Assembly: GCA_034436335.1 (NCBI GenBank)
Contig: DAOTVO010000055.1
Coordinates: forward strand, 1 to 8,051
Direction of reading: 5' to 3'
DNA from: UBA877 sp034436335
Lineage (GTDB): Bacteria; Chloroflexota; Anaerolineae; Anaerolineales; Villigracilaceae
Length of the DNA stretch: 8,051 nucleotides
Shown: positions 1 to 5,777 of the stretch, in pieces
Layout: each line of letters begins with the position of its first letter
Numbering within the stretch: position 1 is the first letter of the stretch
Made by a program: the position numbers and the translations under genes
Notes under the pieces: model-generated
Database searches by the model: none
The model's input: the letters and a program-made list of their open reading frames with translations, nothing else
What the model was told of the DNA's origin: nothing

Positions 1-800
1 GAATCGGCGGGCTGCTTGCCCAGGTCGGCTTCGATGCCGCGAATGGCGAGGTTCATCTTCGCCAGTTTGAAAGTGTTGGGGTTCGATTCCTGCCCGTAGA
101 TGGAAATATCGCCGATTTTGCCGCCGTGCGCCTCCACGAACTTCTCGCTCTGCACGAACATCCCGCCGGAGCCGCAGCACGGGTCGAAGACGCGCCCGCG
201 GTAGGGCGCGAGCATCTCCACCAGCAGGCGCACCACCGAGCGCGGCGTGTAAAATTCCCCGCCCTTGCGCCCCTCCTGGCTGGCAAACTGCGAGAGGAAA
301 TACTCATACACCCGCCCCAGCGTATCCTGCTTACGGCTTTCCTCATCGGCGAAGTTGATTTTATTGCTGACCAAATCCACCAGTTCTCCCAGCCGCCGCT
401 TATCCAGCGCGGCGCGCCCGTAATTGCCGGGCAGCATCCCGCGCAGGCTGGGGTTATCGCGCTCGATGGCTTCCATCGCCGCGTCAATCAAATTGCCGAT
501 GTGTTCTTGCCGCGCATTTTGCTGCAAGACGCTCCAGCGCGCCTCTTTGGGGACCCAAAAGGCGCGTTCTGCTAAATAGACGTCGCGGTCCTCCGGGTCG
601 TCCAGACCTTCGGCAATCACCCGCGCCCGCACCTGCTCAAACAGGTCCGAAACATACTTGAGGAAGATGAGTCCCAACACCACTGACTTGTACTCGGCGG
701 CGTCGAGATGTCCGCGCAGTTTATCGGCGGCTTGCCACAACTCGGCTTCAATGCCGAGGGTTGCGCCGTTGTTGCTCTTTGGTTTGGTCTTTGTCGGCAT
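1..800 (-). CDS. hsdM: Type I restriction-modification DNA methyltransferase subunit M, N-terminal part (runs off left edge)
   Basis: The frame is open from ATG at 800 to the window edge, giving 266 whole codons (3-800) with no stop, so the protein is cut by the window and not by mutation. HsdM methylates adenine using S-adenosylmethionine and, together with HsdS (and HsdR for cleavage), forms a type I R-M complex in the cytoplasm. The N-terminal helical HsdM_N domain is visible at about residues 14-135 (ELWQAADKLRGHLDAAEYK, then LGLIFLKYVSDLFE). The methyltransferase domain follows, with EFYTPRSVVRLLVEML, the SAM-binding motif FDPCCGSGGMF, and then GQESNPNTFKLAKMNLAIRG. The catalytic NPP[FYW] motif would lie beyond the left edge and cannot be checked. 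AGGAAG stands seven bases before the ATG and decides the start. hsdS and hsdR would be expected further left. The preceding hydroxylase gene is probably unrelated, being separated by a repeat array and a good promoter. Confidence 0.93.
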   Translation of the reverse strand, partial: MPTKTKPKSNNGATLGIEAELWQAADKLRGHLDAAEYKSVVLGLIFLKYVSDLFEQVRARVIAEGLDDPEDRDVYLAERAFWVPKEARWSVLQQNARQEHIGNLIDAAMEAIERDNPSLRGMLPGNYGRAALDKRRLGELVDLVSNKINFADEESRKQDTLGRVYEYFLSQFASQEGRKGGEFYTPRSVVRLLVEMLAPYRGRVFDPCCGSGGMFVQSEKFVEAHGGKIGDISIYGQESNPNTFKLAKMNLAIRGIEADLGKQPAD

Positions 801-850
801 AGGTTCTTCCTGACGGCGTTGGAGTAGTCGAAAACTATCCTCCTGCCCAA

Positions 851-880
851 ATTATAGTCGGAAACCCGTTGAACTGTTCA
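851..880 (-). promoter_or_regulatory. Candidate sigma-70 promoter for hsdM
   Basis: On the minus strand a perfect TATAAT (851-856) lies 18 bases downstream of TGAACA (875-880), which matches four of six bases of TTGACA. Transcription would start near 843 and leave a leader of about 43 bases before the hsdM ATG at 800. The -35 hexamer lies inside the heptamer array at 873-942, so the repeat appears to have contributed part of the promoter. This is a motif call only. Confidence 0.45.
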
Positions 881-942
881 CTGTTCACTACTCACTATTC
901 ACTGCATACTGAACACCGAACACGGCTCACCGAACACTGCTC
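873..942. repeat. Degenerate heptamer array, ten units, consensus ACTGNTC
   Basis: Ten consecutive 7-base units stay in register from 873 to 942 on the plus strand: ACTGTTC, ACTGTTC, ACTACTC, ACTATTC, ACTGCAT, ACTGAAC, ACCGAAC, ACGGCTC, ACCGAAC, ACTGCTC. Every unit begins with AC. The array overlaps the end of the molybdenum hydroxylase gene and encodes its last residues (SSVR) and its TGA stop (927-929). It also contains the likely -35 hexamer of hsdM. I see no rho-independent terminator between the two genes. The array belongs with the heptamer arrays at 3431-3510 and 6115-6146. Confidence 0.8.
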
Positions 943-3900
943 TTCAGTCCCCTCCACACCTTCTCCGGCGTGATGGGGTTGGCGTTAATGTTCACGCCCA
1001 CCGCGTCCAGCACGGCATTGCCTACCGCCGGGGCGACGCCGTCCATCGGGATTTCGGCCACGGCCTTGATGCCGAAGGGATGGGTCGGCTCGAAGGTCTC
1101 GACGAAGATGACCTCCAGTTCGGGCATTTCATCGGCGCGGAAGATGTGGTAGCGGTCGAAGTCGCGCTGGCGGATGCGCCCGCGCTCGTCCCAGGTCATC
1201 TCCTCGCAGACGGCGTAGCCGAGCGCCTGGGTCATGCCGCCTTCGATCTGTCCCGATGCCGTGAGCGGATTGACGATCACGCCCGAGTCCACTGCCATGA
1301 CGAGTTTGTCCACCGTCACCTGGCCGGTTTCGGTGTCCACGGTCACTTCGGCGAATTGGGCGGCGAAGGGCGGCGGCGAAGAGGGCGAGACGTAGGAGGC
1401 CACGCCCATGATTTGCTCCTGCTCGTTGCGGTGCAGGCTGTCGAGGGCGATTTCTTCCAGCGTCACGGAACGGCCATCGGGGGCAAACGCTTTGCGGTCG
1501 GAGAGTCGGATCGTCTCATAGTCGGATAGACCGAGGAGTTTGGCGGCGCGGCGTTTGATGCGTTCGGCGCACTGCTGGGCCGCTTTCACCGCCGCCGTGC
1601 CGGAGATGTAGGTCGTTGAGGAGGCGTAGGCGCCCTTGTCGAACGGGGTGAAGTCGGTATCGGAGGAATAGACGAGGATGTCTTCGAGCGGCACGCCCAA
1701 CACTTCGGCGGCCATCTGGGCGATGACGGTATCCGAGCCGGTGCCCAGGTCGGTGGCGCCGATGAGCAGGTTGAACGAGCCGTCGTCGTTCATCTTGATG
1801 GAGGCCCCGCCCATGTCCAAGTAGGGGATGGCCGTGCCTTGCATGACCAGCGCAACGCCGATGCCCCGGCGCTTGTGGCGCAAATCTTTGATTTGCGCAG
1901 GCAAGTCGGAGACTTGCCCCACGTAGCGCAAATCTTTGATTTGCGCATGCCAGGCCTCATTCCCAAACTTCTCATCCCACCCAATCGCCGCTTTGCCCTG
2001 ACGGACGCACTCCTCCAGCCCGACGGTGTGGATGATTTCGGGGCGCGGCTCGCGGCCCTCGTTCCAGGCGGTCGAGAAGGGATGATACTCGCCGGCGCGC
2101 AGGGCGTTCTTCAGGCGGAACTCAATCGGGTCGAAGCCCATCGCCCGCGCAATCTTCTCCATGTGGCGCTCCAGCGGCCAGAATCCCTGCGGCACGCCGT
2201 AGCCGCGGTAGGCCCCCGCCGGCGGCGTGTTGGTGTACACGATGTCCGCGTAGAAGCGGATGTTGGGACTCTTGCGATATTCGCCGTCGCCGACGTAGAG
2301 CGCCATTGCTTTGTGTCCCGTGTTGCCGGTCACGGTCAGGGCGTGACAGCCGTAGGCGCCGGTGTCCGAGAGAATGCGCATCTCGTTGGCGGTCATCGTC
2401 CCGTCGCGTTTGACGCCGGTCTTCATCCAGATTTTCATCGGGTGGCGCGAGCGGGCGGCGGTGAACTCCTCCTCGCGGGTGTACTCGTAGAGCACGGGGC
2501 GCCCTGTGGCGATGGTCAGGTGGGCGGGGACGTCCTCGATGAGCACCTCCTGCTTGCCGCCGAATCCGCCGCCGATGCGCGGCTTGATGACGCGGATGCG
2601 CTTGACCGGCAGCCCCAGCACCGGGGCGAGTTGCCGCCGCACGTGGAAGGGGACCTGAGTCGAGGTCCGAATCACGAGCCGGTCGTTTTCGTCCCAGTAG
2701 GTCAGGGCGACGTGCGGCTCGATGTGCGCCTGCTGTACTTTTGGCACCTCGTACACGCCCTCGAAGATTTCGTCTGCTTCGGCGAAGCCCTTCTCCACGT
2801 TGCCGATGTCAATGCGGATTTCGGCGGCCAGGTTGCGGCTCGGGTCGCAGACGGCGAAGGGGGTGTACTCCGGCTCATCGTGGATGACCGGCGCGCCGGG
2901 CTTCATCGCCTCTTCCTTGTCCAGCACGGCGGGCAGCGGTTCGTACTCGACCTCGATCAGGCGCAGCGCGGCCTCGGCGATTTCCACGCTTTCGGCGGCG
3001 ACGAAGGCCACGCGGTCGCCCGCGAAGCGCACTTTGCGGTCGAGCGAGAACGTATCCAGCGGCCCGGGAATGGGGTGGCTCTGCCCGGCGGTCGAATAGA
3101 CGACCCGCGGCAGGTCTTCCCAGGTCAGCACGGCGGCCACGCCCGGCAGGGCTTTGGCCTTGCTCGTGTCAATGCGCTTGATGCGGGCGTGGGCGTGCGG
3201 CGAGCGCAGCACTTTGGCGTAGAGCAGGCCGCGGATGGGATAGTCCGCGCCCAGCAGGTCGGCGGCGAAGGCCGGCTTGCCCTGGGCGAGTTTGACCGCG
3301 TCCACCTTCTTTTCGGGTTTGCCGACCACTTGCCAGCCGTCGGTTTCGGGCGCGACGACCATCTTGGGCAGGGTGCTTGTTCGTAATTGGTGATTAGTGA
3401 TTGGTTCGTCTGATAACGGTGCGGCAATCCACTGCTCACTGCTCACTGATGACTGCTCACTGCTCACTGATGACCGCTCACTGCTCACTGATGACTGCTC
3501 ACTGCTCACCGCCTCCCCCCTCATCACCGCCGCCGCCCGCAGCACCGCCTGGACGGGTTTTATGTACCCCGTGCAGCGACACAGGACGCCGGCGATAGCC
3601 TCGCGCACCTCGGCCTCGCTGGGGTGGGGGTTTTTGTCGAGCAGGGCTTTGGCGGCCAGAATCTGGGCCGGCGTGCAGTAACCGCATTGAATCGCGCCGG
3701 TCTCGATGAAGGCTTGTTGGAGGGGGTGCAGGCCGGCGGTCGTCTTCCAGCCTTGTTGCGGGTGTTCGCCGAGGGCCTCCAGCGTGGCGATTTGGTGACC
3801 CTCGGCCTGGGCGGCCAGCATCACCGCCGCGTTGACCGGGCGTCCGTCCAGCAGGACGGTATCCGCGCCTGAAAGTCCGTGTTCATCGCCGAACTTGACC

Positions 3901-3998
3901 GAGTGAAATCCCAGCCGCCGCACAGCAGAGAGCAGCGTCTCATGCGGGGCGGATTCGAGGGCATAGGAAGTGCCGTTGATTTGGAGGGTGAGGTTCAT
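927..3998 (-). CDS. Fused [2Fe-2S]/molybdopterin-binding subunit of a xanthine dehydrogenase-family hydroxylase (XdhD-like)
   Basis: The product has 1023 residues. It should hydroxylate an aromatic heterocycle or aldehyde at a molybdopterin centre in the cytosol and pass electrons through Fe-S to the FAD subunit encoded at 5770-6516. Residues 1-80 are a plant-ferredoxin-like domain whose four cluster cysteines are replaced (D38, S43, D46, A58). Residues 85-158 are the helical [2Fe-2S] domain with C105, C108, C140 and C142 intact. Residues 163-204 are a repeat-encoded linker. The Moco domain follows, with GGGFGGK (476-482), AYRGYG (596-601), GTGSDT (752-757) and the presumed catalytic Glu in AVAE (E982). 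AYRGYG argues against CO dehydrogenase, which has AYRCSFR or AYRGAGR. The start at 3998 is chosen because AAGGAG precedes it by six bases; an in-frame start at 4034 lacks this. From memory the architecture, LDTFSLDRKVRFAGDRVAFV and FDKGAYASS resemble E. coli XdhD. The substrate is unknown. Codons 685-707 are an inserted repeat element. Confidence 0.92.
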   Translation of the reverse strand: MNLTLQINGTSYALESAPHETLLSAVRRLGFHSVKFGDEHGLSGADTVLLDGRPVNAAVMLAAQAEGHQIATLEALGEHPQQGWKTTAGLHPLQQAFIETGAIQCGYCTPAQILAAKALLDKNPHPSEAEVREAIAGVLCRCTGYIKPVQAVLRAAAVMRGEAVSSEQSSVSSERSSVSSEQSSVSSEQWIAAPLSDEPITNHQLRTSTLPKMVVAPETDGWQVVGKPEKKVDAVKLAQGKPAFAADLLGADYPIRGLLYAKVLRSPHAHARIKRIDTSKAKALPGVAAVLTWEDLPRVVYSTAGQSHPIPGPLDTFSLDRKVRFAGDRVAFVAAESVEIAEAALRLIEVEYEPLPAVLDKEEAMKPGAPVIHDEPEYTPFAVCDPSRNLAAEIRIDIGNVEKGFAEADEIFEGVYEVPKVQQAHIEPHVALTYWDENDRLVIRTSTQVPFHVRRQLAPVLGLPVKRIRVIKPRIGGGFGGKQEVLIEDVPAHLTIATGRPVLYEYTREEEFTAARSRHPMKIWMKTGVKRDGTMTANEMRILSDTGAYGCHALTVTGNTGHKAMALYVGDGEYRKSPNIRFYADIVYTNTPPAGAYRGYGVPQGFWPLERHMEKIARAMGFDPIEFRLKNALRAGEYHPFSTAWNEGREPRPEIIHTVGLEECVRQGKAAIGWDEKFGNEAWHAQIKDLRYVGQVSDLPAQIKDLRHKRRGIGVALVMQGTAIPYLDMGGASIKMNDDGSFNLLIGATDLGTGSDTVIAQMAAEVLGVPLEDILVYSSDTDFTPFDKGAYASSTTYISGTAAVKAAQQCAERIKRRAAKLLGLSDYETIRLSDRKAFAPDGRSVTLEEIALDSLHRNEQEQIMGVASYVSPSSPPPFAAQFAEVTVDTETGQVTVDKLVMAVDSGVIVNPLTASGQIEGGMTQALGYAVCEEMTWDERGRIRQRDFDRYHIFRADEMPELEVIFVETFEPTHPFGIKAVAEIPMDGVAPAVGNAVLDAVGVNINANPITPEKVWRGLKSSVR
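1878..1946. repeat. 69-bp triple-hairpin element inserted in frame in the hydroxylase gene
   Basis: Three perfect hairpins sit side by side. The hairpins at 1878-1898 and 1926-1946 are identical 21-mers with GCGCAAATC arms around a TTT loop. The hairpin at 1900-1918 has GGCAAGTC arms around GGA. The block is 69 bases long and matches codons 685-707 of the gene exactly, encoding AQIKDLR, YV, GQVSDLP, AQIKDLR. Because the units are palindromic, the plus strand also reads AQIFDLR-like peptides. The flanking protein reads smoothly from GNEAWH to HKRRGIGVALVMQG, so the element looks like an insertion into a surface loop that the enzyme tolerates. The boundaries are those of the palindromes; the true insertion ends are not known. 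Confidence 0.8.
3386..3406. repeat. Short heptamer repeat ATTRGTG, three units
   Basis: Three units, ATTGGTG, ATTAGTG and ATTGGTT, run in tandem with a seven-base period. They encode hydroxylase residues 198-204 (EPITNHQ) on the minus strand, near the end of the linker between the Fe-S and molybdopterin domains. Three copies is few, so this is less certain than the neighbouring 21-bp array. Confidence 0.5.
3431..3510. repeat. 21-bp tandem repeat, 3.8 copies, each made of three heptamers, encoding the interdomain linker
   Basis: On the plus strand three 21-base units (3431-3451, 3452-3472, 3473-3493) and a 17-base partial unit (3494-3510) run in tandem. Each unit is ACTGCTC, ACTGCTC, ACTGATG; the third unit differs by one base near its start (T to C). 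Read on the minus strand the array encodes residues 163-189 of the hydroxylase as a seven-residue repeat, SSEQSSV, with one Arg variant. Since 21 is divisible by three, gain or loss of whole units keeps the frame. The array joins the [2Fe-2S] domain to the molybdopterin domain. There are no unique spacers, so it is not a CRISPR. Confidence 0.92.
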
Positions 3999-4011
3999 AA
4001 GAGGCTCCTTC

Positions 4012-4076
4012 AACACAAAGGTCGCGAAGGGCACACCAAGGAGAACTTTGCGTCATTTCGTGTCACTTTGTTTTTT
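4012..4076. repeat. Imperfect palindromic repeat overlapping the phosphatase stop codon
   Basis: The left part (CACAAAGGTCGCGAAGGGCA, from 4014) and the right part (CTTTGCGTCATTTCGTGTCA, from 4046) are an imperfect inverted repeat; reversed, the right part reads with the same ACAAAG and CACGAA blocks. The element fills almost the whole gap between the hydroxylase ribosome binding site (about 4005-4010) and the phosphatase gene. It provides the last codons of the phosphatase (KQSDTK) and its TGA stop (4053-4055). Its wording resembles the short dispersed repeats near 6604 and 7613 but is not the same sequence. It has no T-tract suited to termination in the direction of the operon. Confidence 0.5.
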
Positions 4077-5717
4077 GATGATTTTCGCGGCCAGCGCGCT
4101 CACGCCCGTCAGCGTCAGCCCCAGGGCGGCGACGAACAGCCATTGCACCAGGCTCAAGAAGCCCAGGTACAAGATGGTGAACTGCGGCAGCGTCCAGGTG
4201 ACGGTCACGCCGTTGACGGCGAAATTGAGCAGGATGGGCAGCGCCAGCAGGTAAAGCACAAACCAGACGAACGCCAGGGTCGACTCGGCGGCCTGCCGCG
4301 GCGTCGCGCGCCGGGCGCGTCCCCCGAACAGGGTCACCAGCCAGCCGGCGATCAGGGATACGCCCGAGGTGACGGCAATGTAAAGAATGAATTCGGTGAT
4401 GCCGGGGATCCAACTCAGGCCAAAAGTATTGTTGTCGAGCAAGAGGTAGCGGGCGAAGAAGACGGCCAGGTAAACTGCCGCGCCGGCCAGCGGCCATAAA
4501 GCGCGCCGCTCCTTGCGCAGGATGAGCAGGTAGCCGGGCAGGACAGCCAGGAAGACGGCGACGACATTCCGCCAGACGCGTTCTCCGCCCAGGCGGGTCA
4601 GTCGCGCCCGTTCGAGGGCTGTCTGCGCCTGCTCGACCGTCAGCGCGCCGGCGGGCAGGGCGACCGGCACGCCGATGGCCTCCCCGTAGGCCTGGACGAG
4701 CGTCCGCTGCTGCTCGCTGACGGCCTGCTGGAGGGTGCTTTCCTGTTCGGCAGAAAGGGCCAGCATCTCGGTCAGCGGGCGGCCCTGGGCCGAGGCAGGC
4801 AGATTCGTCCCCAGCAGGACGGCCACGGTGGGGGCGACGTGCACCATCTGGATGTCGCCGTACTCGCCGGGGACGACGCCCGCGCCGGTCAGGACGAACG
4901 GCTCGAGCAGGGTGACCGGTTCCGCGCCGCCGTGCCCGCCCTGGTCAATCTGCCCGTGGTCGGAGAGGACGAGGACGGTGTCCTGCTCCAGGTCGAGCAT
5001 GGCAACGATTTCGCGCAGCAGCGCGTCGGCGCGGGCGGCGGCTGCCTTCCAGTTGGGCGAACGCGGACCGCCTTCGTGATGCCCGGCGTAGTCCACCTGG
5101 TCGAGGTGAATGAGGACGAGTTGGTAACCGCCCTCCAGCCAGGGCAGGGCCGCGGCGACAACTTCCTGGTCGTCGGCGTCCTGCTCGCCGAGGGTGTAGA
5201 ACTCGGCCTCCACGCCGCTGTTGGCGAGCATGCCCTCGAACCACGCGTAGCCGGAGACAGCGGTCTTCCGCCCGGCGCGCTCTGCGGCGGCAAAGATGTC
5301 ATCCTGGGTGAAAGCCCGCACGCTGAATTCATCCGGCGGATTCATCGGCTGACCGTCGTTGATGTCGGGCCAGGCGCCGGTCAGGATGGTCGTCCAGCCG
5401 GGAGCGGAAAAGGAGGGCGGGCGCGAGTGCATGGCTGCGTGAGCGCCTTGCCCGCGCAGTTCAGCCAGGAATGGCATGACATCTGGCTTGAGGGAGGTGT
5501 CGTAGCGCAAGGCATCCACCAGCACGATGACGACGCGGCGGGTGAGCGGCGCGCCGAGCGCCTCGCCGGGAGCGGGCGGGTTGGCGGCCAGCGGCGAGCG
5601 GTAATTCTCGACCGCCGCCATGATGCCGGTGGCCCAGAAGTAGGCGCCCAGGGCAGTCAGCGGCAGGAGGAGCAGGCCGAGCAGGAACCAGTTGATGGGA
5701 CGGCGGGGGCGGCGCAT
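4053..5717 (-). CDS. Membrane-anchored alkaline phosphatase-superfamily enzyme (phosphodiesterase/phosphotransferase type)
   Basis: The product has 554 residues. A basic start (MRRPRRP) is followed by one membrane helix (about 10-33), an outward-facing catalytic domain (about 60-320), a charged helical stretch (about 320-380) and five predicted C-terminal membrane helices (about 383-400, 406-427, 437-466, 479-502, 510-535). Catalytic-site candidates are D68 (VLVDALRYD), the nucleophile S104 in PSFSAPGWTTILTG, D209 and H213 (DYAGHH), D253 and H254 (SDHG) and H262 (GGHGG). These fit a two-zinc site of the nucleotide pyrophosphatase/PigN type, and PxxSxPGW with multiple C-terminal helices recalls GPI ethanolamine-phosphate transferases. 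The substrate cannot be told. The ATG is preceded by AAGGA eight bases upstream. The gene lies 52 bases downstream of the FAD subunit gene and 54 upstream of the hydroxylase gene, all on one strand, so cotranscription is likely although no functional link is known to me. Confidence 0.87.
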   Translation of the reverse strand: MRRPRRPINWFLLGLLLLPLTALGAYFWATGIMAAVENYRSPLAANPPAPGEALGAPLTRRVVIVLVDALRYDTSLKPDVMPFLAELRGQGAHAAMHSRPPSFSAPGWTTILTGAWPDINDGQPMNPPDEFSVRAFTQDDIFAAAERAGRKTAVSGYAWFEGMLANSGVEAEFYTLGEQDADDQEVVAAALPWLEGGYQLVLIHLDQVDYAGHHEGGPRSPNWKAAAARADALLREIVAMLDLEQDTVLVLSDHGQIDQGGHGGAEPVTLLEPFVLTGAGVVPGEYGDIQMVHVAPTVAVLLGTNLPASAQGRPLTEMLALSAEQESTLQQAVSEQQRTLVQAYGEAIGVPVALPAGALTVEQAQTALERARLTRLGGERVWRNVVAVFLAVLPGYLLILRKERRALWPLAGAAVYLAVFFARYLLLDNNTFGLSWIPGITEFILYIAVTSGVSLIAGWLVTLFGGRARRATPRQAAESTLAFVWFVLYLLALPILLNFAVNGVTVTWTLPQFTILYLGFLSLVQWLFVAALGLTLTGVSALAAKIIKKQSDTK

Positions 5718-5730
5718 TTTTTATCCTTAT

Positions 5731-5777
5731 CCTTGTGATGTGAAAGTCATCTTTAAGATGACTGTCACATCACAAGG
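5731..5777. repeat. 47-bp near-perfect palindrome spanning the FAD-subunit stop codon
   Basis: Arms of 22 bases (5731-5752 and 5756-5777) pair with a single mismatch (5744 against 5764) around a TTA loop. The left arm starts CCTTGTGATGTGA and the right arm ends TCACATCACAAGG. The element contains the TGA of the FAD subunit gene (5770-5772) and ends 13 bases before the phosphatase ATG. In the operon transcript it would form a very stable hairpin between the two cistrons. It has no U-tract after it (the following minus-strand sequence is A-rich), so it is more likely an RNA-processing or stability element, or a dispersed palindromic repeat, than a terminator. Confidence 0.85.

Noticed and set aside
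617..850. A 77-codon open frame on the minus strand with a TTG start near 850
   Set aside because: It overlaps hsdM in another frame; the HsdM_N motif and Shine-Dalgarno sequence support the frame starting at 800.
3360..3362. Separate start (ATG) for an independent Moco subunit after the linker
   Set aside because: No ribosome binding site precedes it, and the reading frame is continuous from the Fe-S domain.
1839..3386. A 515-codon open frame on the plus strand opposite the hydroxylase gene
   Set aside because: It is antisense to a clear Moco-domain protein, is rich in Arg, Ala, Gly and His as expected from GC-rich third-position shadowing, and shows no recognisable motif.
3431..3510. CRISPR array
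   Set aside because: The units are head-to-tail with no unique spacers, lie within a coding frame, and no cas gene is nearby.
3999..4034. Upstream start for the hydroxylase adding 12 residues
   Set aside because: The extension lies in the repeat at 4012-4076, has no Shine-Dalgarno sequence, and the ATG at 3998 has AAGGAG at ideal spacing and begins at the usual MNLTLQINGT of the Fe-S domain.
4839..5738. A 299-codon open frame on the plus strand opposite the phosphatase gene
   Set aside because: Shadow of the phosphatase coding strand; no domain motif and low-complexity composition.
5731..5777. Rho-independent terminator between the FAD subunit and phosphatase genes
   Set aside because: Neither strand has a T-tract after the hairpin, and the genes on both sides are closely spaced on one strand.
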